A stretch of DNA of 12,121 bases, taken from NCBI GenBank assembly GCA_023428025.1, contig JAEYZN010000020.1, positions 1 through 12,121 of the forward strand, in the 5' to 3' direction. The position numbers and the translations under genes were made by a program. Under the pieces are notes generated by a model. It made no database searches. It had not been told where the DNA came from and saw only the letters and a program-made list of their open reading frames with translations. This document shows positions 1-5,804 of this stretch, piece by piece (position 1 is the first letter of the stretch; every line of letters begins with the position of its first letter). The DNA is from Bacillota bacterium. GTDB lineage: Bacteria; Bacillota; Clostridia; Christensenellales; SZUA-584.

Positions 1-38
1 GCCCCGCACCCCGCCAAAGGGATTTTTCCCTTTGGAAA
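1..38 (+). repeat. Dispersed palindromic repeat, copy A (cut by window edge)
   Basis: A GC-rich lead (GCCCCGCACCCCG) is followed by a perfect hairpin: CCAAAGGGA at 14-22, loop TTTT, TCCCTTTGG at 27-35. The same layout (CTGCCC-CGCACCC-GC lead, then an AAGGGA/TCCCTT hairpin) recurs on the opposite strand at 449-507 and 7677-7732. Three copies of one design in 12 kb indicate a dispersed intergenic repeat family rather than chance. The element probably continues left of the window. Confidence 0.6.
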
Positions 39-76
39 CCCAATGGGAAATGCTGTGCATTTCCTGGGCTTTTATT
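39..76 (+). terminator. Intrinsic terminator of an upstream gene
   Basis: GGAAATGC (46-53) pairs perfectly with GCATTTCC (57-64) across a three-base TGT loop. The stem is extended by CCCA (39-42) with TGGG (65-68) around a three-base bulge. It is followed by CTTTTATT. This is a reasonable rho-independent terminator for a plus-strand gene that ends before the window starts. Confidence 0.55.
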
Positions 77-130
77 AAGTGTCATTTTGAGAACCTGTGG
101 TTTAAAAAATGTCCAGTGGGTACGAAATCC

Positions 131-213
131 CTCCCTCAGTCGCCTGATGGCGACAGGGGTCCCCGAAAAGACGAAGGCTTTTTGGGGCGGGGCTGCTCCC
201 TCGTCTGAGGGAG
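131..213. repeat. MITE-like element with inverted ends and three internal hairpins
   Basis: The ends are a 9-base inverted repeat, CTCCCTCAG (131-139) against CTGAGGGAG (205-213). Inside are GTCGCC-TGAT-GGCGAC (139-154), CCCCGAAAAG (161-170) pairing with CTTTTTGGGG (178-187) with one G-U, and GCTCCCTC-GTCT-GAGGGAGC (195-214). There is no coding sequence. The central hairpin with its AAAAGACGAAG core recurs at 7516-7569. The structure fits a small non-autonomous or REP-like intergenic repeat. No target-site duplication was identified. Confidence 0.5.
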
Positions 214-265
214 CTAAAGCGGTGATGAAAAGGCGGCACGGAAAGTTAAATAGAATACGGTTTGT

Positions 266-300
266 TGCGACGTGCGGCGCGTACAGGAGTCCGCGCCCTA
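266..300. repeat. GC-rich hairpin repeat
   Basis: GGCGCG (276-281) and CGCGCC (292-297) form a stem around a ten-base loop. Read on the minus strand it begins TTCGTAGGGCGCGG, a layout like short GTAGGGGCG-type intergenic repeats common in gut Firmicutes genomes; that resemblance is from memory. There is no U-run on either side, so it is unlikely to be a terminator. Confidence 0.3.
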
Positions 301-408
301 CGAATATTTGAAGAATTTTGGGTGAAAATTGGGGTAACGCGCAGGCGACCGCAGGGCGCTCTTACGGGTAAACAACGTTTCGGCATATAAATGCGGCACT
401 TTTCTGGA

Positions 409-417
409 TGCTATAAT
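409..417 (+). promoter_or_regulatory. Extended -10 promoter for a long tilS leader
   Basis: TGCTATAAT is a perfect extended -10 (TG at 409-410, TATAAT at 412-417). No convincing -35 sits 16-18 bases upstream, which is tolerable for an extended -10. Transcription would start near 424, giving a leader of about 158 bases that includes the large 449-507 hairpin before tilS. Confidence 0.5.
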
Positions 418-448
418 ACAAAAAGGATGAGAAATGCGCAACATTTCT

Positions 449-507
449 CTCGCGCACCCGCTTAAGGGATAAGTCCCTTAAGCGGGTGCGCGAGGGCAGC
501 GCCCTCG
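449..507. repeat. Dispersed palindromic repeat, copy B: 21-bp perfect hairpin
   Basis: The arm 449-469 is perfectly complementary to 474-494 over 21 bases around a TAAG loop. A second, overlapping hairpin, CGAGGGC (491-497), AGC loop, GCCCTCG (501-507), competes for the end of the right arm. On the minus strand the order GGCGCTGCCC-CGCGCACCC-GC-TTAAGGGA matches copies A and C. It lies in the presumed tilS leader and has no U-run after it on the plus strand, so it is not a simple terminator. Confidence 0.65.
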
Positions 508-543
508 TCATAGATGTTATTTGATTTGTGATTTCTGCACATG

Positions 544-571
544 TTTAAGAAACGCAAAGTGATATTATAAT
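544..571 (+). promoter_or_regulatory. Candidate promoter close to tilS
   Basis: A perfect TATAAT lies at 566-571 with only a poor -35 (TTTAAG, 544-549; 16-base spacer). Initiation here would start near 578, leaving about four leader bases before the ATG at 582, so a leaderless tilS message is possible. The AAAGG at 572-576 could serve as ribosome binding site on transcripts from the farther promoter at 409-417. Confidence 0.35.
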
Positions 572-581
572 AAAGGTATAT

Positions 582-1925
582 ATGGAACAGCGTGTGGCGC
601 AAAAACTGCATGAATTCGGCGTGAAAGCCGGAAATCGCGTGGGCGTGGCGGTGAGCGGCGGCGTGGATTCGATGGCGCTGCTTCATTGCCTGTGCAATTT
701 GCGCGCTCAACGGAACATAATAATAGTAGCTTTTCATATGGAACACGGCATCCGCGGGCAGGCGTCGGAGGACGACATGCGGTTTGTAATGGGCGAATGC
801 GCGCGGCGCGGCGTGGAATGCGTCGTGCGGCGGGTGGATATACCGGCGATGGCGCATGAGAAGAAGCTGTCGGTGGAGACGGCCGCAAGGCAGGCCCGTT
901 ACGCGTTTCTGGACGCGCAGGACGCGGACTGGATCGCGACGGCGCACCAGATGGACGACGTGGCCGAAACGGTGCTGATGAACCTGATGCGCGGCAGCGG
1001 GCTTGCAGGATTGTGCGGCATTCCGGAGAAGCGCGGGCGCTATATCCGGCCGCTGCTGGGCGTGTCGCGCGCACAGATTGAGCAATACGCGGCGTGCAAC
1101 GGTGTCGGATATGTGCGGGACGCGACGAACGACGAGACGGACTACACGCGCAACTATATCCGCGGCGAGATATTGCCGCGTCTGGCGCGGGTGAACGCGC
1201 AGGCAACGGCGCACATCGCGCGGACCGCAGGGCGGCTGGCGGAGGACGAAGAAGCGCTGCGGCAGGCAGCGCTGGACGCGGACTGCATCGAGGAGCGGGA
1301 GGATGAAGTGTATGTCCGGCTGGACAGGCTGGCGGCGTTGCCCGAGGCAATCAAAAAACGCGTGATCCGGCTGGCGTTTGAGCGGCGGTTCGGCCTGCAG
1401 GACGTGGAGAGCAAGCACGTGCATGATATGCTCAAGCTGGCCGCGGAGGGGGAGCCGGCGAAGCGGCTGGATGTGGGAAAAGGGCTGATCGCGGCCGTTG
1501 TTTACGGCAAATTGATGATTGGCAGAAACAAGGAAAGGGCGTATAATGATGATTCAGTGACGTTTTTGGGGCCGGGGCGCTATGAGATGGGAGATACCGC
1601 CTTTGTATGCAGCGAATGCGGCAGCCCGGCGTTTGGGAAGGGCGCTGAATATTTTGACGCGGACGCGCTGAGCGGCGCGATGTTCCGCCACCGGCGCGAG
1701 GGAGACCATATCACGCCGCTGGGCATGAGCGGCACGAAGAGATTGTCCGACTATCTGTCCGACAGGAAGGTGCCGCTGCACAGGCGGGACGCGCTGGTGG
1801 TGCTGGCGGCGGGAAGCGATGTGCTGTGGGCCGTGGGCGCGGGCGTTTCGGAAAAATCCAAAATAAAGCCGGGCAGCCGGATAATAAAGATAGAGTATGG
1901 GGAGACAAAAGACAATGCACAATGA
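582..1925 (+). CDS. tilS: tRNA(Ile)-lysidine synthetase TilS
   Basis: TilS attaches lysine to C34 of the CAU-anticodon isoleucine tRNA using ATP, so that it reads AUA instead of AUG. It is cytoplasmic and essential in most bacteria. The 447-residue product shows the N-type ATP-pyrophosphatase P-loop SGGVDS at residues 25-30, then the family's EHGIRG segment near residue 50 and the METVLMNLMRGSG-like region (here AETVLMNLMRGSG) near 130. The C-terminal TilS domain lies at about residues 365-440 (RRREGDHITPLGM, TKRLSDYLSDRKVP). Length is normal for Firmicutes. The ATG at 582 is preceded by AAAGG at 572-576 with five-base spacing. The gene is followed by hpt with an 11-base overlap, the standard tilS-hpt-ftsH order of Firmicutes, implying co-transcription. 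No truncation or missing motif is evident. Confidence 0.95.
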   Translation: MEQRVAQKLHEFGVKAGNRVGVAVSGGVDSMALLHCLCNLRAQRNIIIVAFHMEHGIRGQASEDDMRFVMGECARRGVECVVRRVDIPAMAHEKKLSVETAARQARYAFLDAQDADWIATAHQMDDVAETVLMNLMRGSGLAGLCGIPEKRGRYIRPLLGVSRAQIEQYAACNGVGYVRDATNDETDYTRNYIRGEILPRLARVNAQATAHIARTAGRLAEDEEALRQAALDADCIEEREDEVYVRLDRLAALPEAIKKRVIRLAFERRFGLQDVESKHVHDMLKLAAEGEPAKRLDVGKGLIAAVVYGKLMIGRNKERAYNDDSVTFLGPGRYEMGDTAFVCSECGSPAFGKGAEYFDADALSGAMFRHRREGDHITPLGMSGTKRLSDYLSDRKVPLHRRDALVVLAAGSDVLWAVGAGVSEKSKIKPGSRIIKIEYGETKDNAQ

Positions 1926-2454
1926 CATTCTGCGGGTCCTGTATTCCGAAGAGCAGCTGGCGCAGCGCGTGAAGGATATGGCCGCACAGATCCGGCAGGA
2001 TTTTTCCGGACAGGACCTGCTGACGGTGGGCGTGCTGCGCGGCGCGGTGATGTTCTACGCCGACCTGGTGCGCGAGCTGGACATTCCGATCCACATGAAC
2101 TTTATGGCGCTTTCCAGCTACGGCGCGTCGTCCGTGTCGTCCGGCGCGGTGCGCATCCAGTATGACCTGGAGGAGGATATCACGGGCCGCAATGTGCTGG
2201 TGGTGGAGGACATCGTGGATTCCGGCCTCACGCTGCAGTATCTGACGAAGACCCTGCGCTCCCGCAACCCCAAAATGCTGAGGACCTGCTGCCTGTTTGA
2301 CAAGCCCTCGCGCCGAACGGTGGACTTCCATGCGGACTATGTGGGCTTTGAGGTGCCGGATGTGTTCATCGTGGGATATGGACTGGACTACGCGGAAAAA
2401 TACCGGAACCTGAAGTACATCGGGGAACTGAAACCGGATGTTTATCGCAAATGA
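1915..2454 (+). CDS. hpt: Hypoxanthine phosphoribosyltransferase
   Basis: The enzyme converts hypoxanthine or guanine plus PRPP to IMP or GMP in purine salvage (cytoplasm). With the start at 1915 the product is 179 residues, typical for bacterial Hpt. The PRPP-binding loop VLVVEDIVDSG lies at residues 94-104. The C-terminal GYGLDYAEKYRNL and IGELKP segments are diagnostic of the HPRT family. I chose the ATG at 1915 rather than the in-frame ATG at 1897 for two reasons: GGGGAG at 1898-1903 is well placed as ribosome binding site for 1915, and the family begins at about MHNDI. The start lies inside the last 11 bases of tilS, so the two are probably translationally coupled. Confidence 0.95.
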   Translation: MHNDILRVLYSEEQLAQRVKDMAAQIRQDFSGQDLLTVGVLRGAVMFYADLVRELDIPIHMNFMALSSYGASSVSSGAVRIQYDLEEDITGRNVLVVEDIVDSGLTLQYLTKTLRSRNPKMLRTCCLFDKPSRRTVDFHADYVGFEVPDVFIVGYGLDYAEKYRNLKYIGELKPDVYRK

Positions 2455-2486
2455 TAATTGTTAATACATCGTTCATATATGTTCAA

Positions 2487-2515
2487 TTGAAAAGCACGGG
2501 CGAATATGATAGAAT
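2487..2515 (+). promoter_or_regulatory. ftsH promoter
   Basis: TTGAAA (2487-2492) and TAGAAT (2510-2515) are separated by 17 bases, each five of six to the vegetative consensus. Transcription would start near 2522, giving a leader of about 32 bases that contains the GGAGG ribosome binding site. ftsH can thus be expressed apart from tilS-hpt, although no terminator separates hpt from it. Confidence 0.65.
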
Positions 2516-2553
2516 GTCAGACAAAGTAAAAGAGGGTAAAGGAGGACAGCGTT

Positions 2554-4455
2554 TTGAAAAAATCAGCACGTGGGCCGCTGATATATATAATTGGCTTCGC
2601 TCTTGTGTTGCTGCTGATACAGTTACTGACTGTCACGCCGCAGGCGGATACGCGCGAGCTTAAATATGACGAGTTTTTGAACCACGTTAAAGATAAAGAG
2701 ATTTCCCGGGTGCAGCTTTCGGGCAGCAGCCTTTATGCGTTAAAAACGGGGACCGAGATCAATGAGGAGAGTTTCCCGGCCAAATACGACTATTATGTCT
2801 ACATACAGTCTGTGGATCTTCTGACGGAAGATCTGAAGGCGGTGACGGGGGCGTCGGATTCATCCGAATATGGTTTTTCTTTCACCATTGTCTCGCCGCC
2901 GCAGCCGTCGTTCCTCGAGACATTGCTGCCGTATCTGATCCCGATCGGGCTCATCCTGGTGGTGTTCTACTTCATCATGCGCCAGCAGCAGGGCAACGGC
3001 AACAAGGCGTTGTCGTTCGGAAAGTCCCGCGCGCGCATGCAGGTGAACGACAAGAACCGCAAGACGTTCGCCGATGTGGCGGGTGCGGATGAGGAAAAGG
3101 CGGAACTCGCCGAGATCGTGGATTTCTTAAAGAACCCGAAGCGGTTCATCGAGCTGGGAGCGCGCATCCCCAAGGGCGTGCTGCTGGTGGGCCCGCCGGG
3201 CGGCGGCAAGACGCTGCTGGCCAAGGCGGTGGCGGGAGAAGCGGGCGTGCCGTTCTTCTCGATCAGCGGCTCCGATTTTGTGGAGATGTTCGTGGGCGTG
3301 GGCGCGTCCCGCGTGCGCGATATGTTTGAGAATGCGAAGAAGAACTCGCCGTGCATCCTGTTCATCGATGAGATCGACGCGGTGGGACGCCAGAGAGGCA
3401 GCGGCCTGGGCGGCGGCCACGACGAGCGCGAGCAGACATTGAACCAGCTGCTGGTGGAGATGGACGGCTTCCAGACCAACGAGGGCATCATCATACTGGC
3501 GGCGACCAACCGCAAGGACATACTGGACCCGGCGCTGCTGCGGCCCGGCCGTTTTGACAGGCAGATCGTTGTCAGCTATCCGGACATCAAAGGGCGCGAG
3601 GAGATTCTGCGCGTGCACGCCAAGGGCAAGCCGCTGGACGACTCGGTGGACCTCAAGGTGCTGGCGAAGCGGACGCCCGGATTCATCGGCGCGGACCTTG
3701 AGAACGTGCTGAACGAGGCGGCGATACTGACGGCCAGAGGCAAGAAGCAGAAGATCGGCATGCCGGAGGTGGAGGAAGCGATCACCCGCGTGATCGCCGG
3801 ACCCGAAAAGAAATCCCGCGTGATCACCGAGAAGGACAAACGGTGCACGGCGTACCATGAGGTGGGCCACGCGATCTGTGCGAAGGCGCAGCCTGAGTGC
3901 GATCCGGTGCATGAGGTGTCCATCATACCGCGCGGCATGGCGGCGGGTTACACCATGACGCTGCCGGAGGACGACAGGCAGCATATATTCAGGAGCAAGC
4001 TGCAGGCGGACCTCACGATGACGCTGGGCGGACGGGCGGCTGAGCTGCTGGTGCTGGGAGACGTCTCCACCGGCGCGGTGAGCGACCTTCAGCATGCGAC
4101 GGATGTGGCGCGCAACATGGTCGTCAAGTTTGGCATGAGCGACGAGATCGGCCCGCTGTTCCTCGGCAGCAATCAGGAGCTGTTCCTGGGCAAGGAGATC
4201 GGCCATACCAAGACGTATTCGGAAGAGCTGGCCTATAAGGTGGACGTGGAGGTCAAGCGGCTGCTGGACAGCGCGTATCAGAAGGCGCAGGATATACTGA
4301 AGAAAAACATGGATCTGCTGCACAAGGTGACGGCGGTGCTCATCGAACGCGAGAAGATCGACGGTGATGAGTTTGACAAGCTGTGGAACGGTGAGGATTT
4401 ACCCCCGGTCTTCAATGGCGGCGGCGAAGCCATTCCGGCGCAGGCGCCCGCATAA
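2554..4455 (+). CDS. ftsH: ATP-dependent zinc metalloprotease FtsH
   Basis: FtsH is a membrane-anchored hexameric AAA+ protease that degrades misassembled membrane proteins and some cytosolic regulators. The 633-residue protein has a first membrane helix at about 8-26, an extracytoplasmic domain to about 123, and a second helix at about 124-143. The AAA module follows: Walker A GPPGGGKT (213-220), Walker B LFIDEID (269-275), pore segment FVGVGA, and the second region of homology ending RPGRFDR. The zinc site is H435-E-V-G-H439, with Asp511 in SDLQHATD as the likely third ligand. The start is TTG at 2554, chosen because GGAGGA at 2541-2546 is seven bases upstream and the next residues give the expected N-terminal helix. 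Walker A has Gly where most FtsH proteins have Thr (GPPGTGKT), and the zinc motif has HEVGH rather than the commoner HEAGH. Both look tolerable. It is the third gene of the tilS-hpt-ftsH block. Confidence 0.96.
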   Translation: MKKSARGPLIYIIGFALVLLLIQLLTVTPQADTRELKYDEFLNHVKDKEISRVQLSGSSLYALKTGTEINEESFPAKYDYYVYIQSVDLLTEDLKAVTGASDSSEYGFSFTIVSPPQPSFLETLLPYLIPIGLILVVFYFIMRQQQGNGNKALSFGKSRARMQVNDKNRKTFADVAGADEEKAELAEIVDFLKNPKRFIELGARIPKGVLLVGPPGGGKTLLAKAVAGEAGVPFFSISGSDFVEMFVGVGASRVRDMFENAKKNSPCILFIDEIDAVGRQRGSGLGGGHDEREQTLNQLLVEMDGFQTNEGIIILAATNRKDILDPALLRPGRFDRQIVVSYPDIKGREEILRVHAKGKPLDDSVDLKVLAKRTPGFIGADLENVLNEAAILTARGKKQKIGMPEVEEAITRVIAGPEKKSRVITEKDKRCTAYHEVGHAICAKAQPECDPVHEVSIIPRGMAAGYTMTLPEDDRQHIFRSKLQADLTMTLGGRAAELLVLGDVSTGAVSDLQHATDVARNMVVKFGMSDEIGPLFLGSNQELFLGKEIGHTKTYSEELAYKVDVEVKRLLDSAYQKAQDILKKNMDLLHKVTAVLIEREKIDGDEFDKLWNGEDLPPVFNGGGEAIPAQAPA

Positions 4456-4465
4456 ATAAGGGATT

Positions 4466-4497
4466 AAAGAGAACCGCGCAAGCGGTTCTCTTTTTTT
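4466..4497 (+). terminator. ftsH terminator
   Basis: AAAGAGAACCGC (4466-4477) pairs with GCGGTTCTCTTT (4482-4493) around a GCAA tetraloop, followed by a run of T. This is a textbook intrinsic terminator ten bases after the ftsH stop. Confidence 0.9.
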
Positions 4498-4510
4498 GTA
4501 CCAATTGGCC

Positions 4511-4612
4511 GGCAAGAAAGCCAAAAGCCTCTGCGTTTTTAAAGCAAAGGCTTTTGGCAAATTATATTATTGGTGGTGGTGGTGCGAATTGAAGCGGGTT
4601 TTCTCAACCCTT
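4511..4612 (-). ncRNA. Candidate small RNA, convergent with ftsH
   Basis: On the minus strand, a predicted transcript starts near 4612, about seven bases after a perfect -10. It begins with a small hairpin, GGGTT-GAGAA-AACCC (4610-4596). An unpaired-looking segment follows with CACCACCACCACCA (4584-4571). It ends with a strong hairpin: 11 base pairs between 4558-4548 and 4530-4520, plus three more pairs past a mismatch, then TTTCTTGCC. Total length is about 100 bases. No open frame begins inside the transcript with a ribosome binding site. The layout (own strong promoter, 5' hairpin, single-stranded C-rich patch, terminator) is that of a trans-acting sRNA; the C-rich patch could pair with G-rich Shine-Dalgarno regions. 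I do not recognise a known family. The terminal U-run is weak, so the 3' end is uncertain. Confidence 0.5.
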
Positions 4613-4618
4613 GAGCAC

Positions 4619-4647
4619 ATTATACAACAAGAGATCAAGCTTGTCAA
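4619..4647 (-). promoter_or_regulatory. Perfect consensus minus-strand promoter
   Basis: On the minus strand, TTGACA (4647-4642), a 17-base spacer and TATAAT (4624-4619) give an exact vegetative consensus promoter. It drives transcription towards the 3' end of ftsH, where there is no minus-strand gene, which is the main argument for the adjacent small RNA. Confidence 0.75.
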
Positions 4648-4736
4648 ACATTTGTAATAACTTTGTAACGAAAAAAAATTAAATGTAAACAATGCTTCAT
4701 CAAAGGATAAAAAAGCCACCGGGAATGAAAACGGCT

Positions 4737-4765
4737 GTTACAGGGACAAGATACTGTGGTATAAT
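4737..4765 (+). promoter_or_regulatory. ksgA promoter with extended -10
   Basis: GTTACA (4737-4742, four of six) lies 17 bases before TATAAT (4760-4765), which carries an upstream TG (4757-4758) forming an extended -10. The predicted start is near 4772, only about three bases before the ksgA ATG at 4775. Confidence 0.65.
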
Positions 4766-4774
4766 GATTGTGAA

Positions 4775-5623
4775 ATGAATATCAATGTGACGTCCCCTAA
4801 GGTATTAAAGGACCTGATGGAGGAATACGGAATTGCGCCGCTGAAAAAACTGGGACAGAACTTTTTGGTGGACGGGAATATTGCGGATAAAATTGCCGAA
4901 GCGGCGGTGCCGGAGGGCGCGTGCGCGCTGGAGATCGGGCCGGGCTTTGGCGCGCTGACCACAAGGCTTCTGCGGCGCGCCCAAAACGTGGCGGCGTATG
5001 AAATTGACGCGGGGCTCGCGCGGGCGCTGACGGCGCTGTTTGCAGGCGAGCCGCGTCTTCACCTATTACACAAGGACTTTCTGAAAGCGGACTTAGGCGC
5101 CGAGCTGGGGGACTTATTCTCCGGCCGGGATGTTTATGTGGCCGCAAACCTGCCCTATTACATCACGTCGGCGTGCATAATGGCGTTGCTGCCGGCAAAA
5201 CTAAACATCAAGATGATCACGGTGATGGTGCAAAAAGAGGTGGCTGACCGCATCTGCGCGGCGCCGGGCAGCAAGGATTACGGCGCGCTGACCGCCGTGA
5301 TTGGGTACTATGCTGTCCCGAAGCGCTTGTTCAATGTATCTCCCGGCTGCTTTTACCCGAAGCCGGATGTGGATTCGGCGGTGGCGCAGATGGAGATCGT
5401 GCCGCGGGAGGGCGACGACGACGCCTATCTGCACACGGTGAAAGGGCTTTTCGCGATGCGGCGTAAAACGGTGAAGAGCAATTTGAGGCAGTCGTTCGGC
5501 CTTTCAGCCGAACATGCCAACGCCGTGCTGGAAAAGGCCAGGATCGACGAAAACGCAAGAGCGGAAATGTTAAGCGTCAACGATTTTCTAAGGCTTAGCA
5601 GGGAGTTAAAAAATAATTATTAA
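4775..5623 (+). CDS. ksgA: 16S rRNA (adenine1518/1519-N6) dimethyltransferase KsgA/RsmA
   Basis: KsgA dimethylates two adjacent adenines in helix 45 of 16S rRNA during small-subunit maturation. The 282-residue product has the SAM-binding motif EIGPGFG at residues 53-59, the catalytic NLPYY motif at 125-129, and the N-terminal KKLGQNFL segment typical of the family. Length is normal. The ATG at 4775 gives an N-terminus (TSPKVLKDLMEEYG) that aligns in style with Firmicutes KsgA proteins, but no Shine-Dalgarno sequence precedes it and the promoter predicts an almost leaderless message. An alternative ATG at 4817 (Met15) has AAAGGA at 4807-4812 with a short four-base spacing; it would give an enterobacterial-length N-terminus. 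I prefer 4775. The gene stands alone between ftsH and pckA. Confidence 0.93.
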   Translation: MNINVTSPKVLKDLMEEYGIAPLKKLGQNFLVDGNIADKIAEAAVPEGACALEIGPGFGALTTRLLRRAQNVAAYEIDAGLARALTALFAGEPRLHLLHKDFLKADLGAELGDLFSGRDVYVAANLPYYITSACIMALLPAKLNIKMITVMVQKEVADRICAAPGSKDYGALTAVIGYYAVPKRLFNVSPGCFYPKPDVDSAVAQMEIVPREGDDDAYLHTVKGLFAMRRKTVKSNLRQSFGLSAEHANAVLEKARIDENARAEMLSVNDFLRLSRELKNNY

Positions 5624-5804
5624 ATTATTCGATTATACAGAGGAAAAAAGGCTTTGATGTAGAATAGTCTAAAATGGGTTGAAATTTGGTTTGCTTGTAT
5701 TGCAAGTTGGAAAAAACAATCCGTCATGAGTCCGTGATAATGTCTCGGCTATTTTTAACCGGGGATCAGTAAAACTATTCATCAACATTTCAAAGGAGGA
5801 TGTT

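Noticed and set aside
87..311. 74-codon plus-strand frame in the left intergenic region
   Set aside because: It runs through several palindromic repeats, has no ribosome binding site and no protein-like composition.
462..1424. Long minus-strand open frame opposite tilS
   Set aside because: It is antisense to a clear tilS gene, rich in Arg, His and Ala with no domain, and results from GC-rich third positions.
2451..2663. 70-codon plus-strand frame between hpt and ftsH
   Set aside because: It covers the ftsH promoter and ribosome binding site and continues out of frame into ftsH; no ribosome binding site of its own.
3127..4323. 398-codon minus-strand open frame opposite ftsH
   Set aside because: Shadow of ftsH codon bias; His/Arg/Leu-rich composition and no ribosome binding site.
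4569..4620. Minus-strand His-rich leader peptide (17 codons, with four CAC codons in a row before CAA TAA), as in his-operon attenuation
   Set aside because: Its ATG overlaps the -10 hexamer of the promoter, so it would not be in the transcript; there is no ribosome binding site, and no his gene lies downstream.
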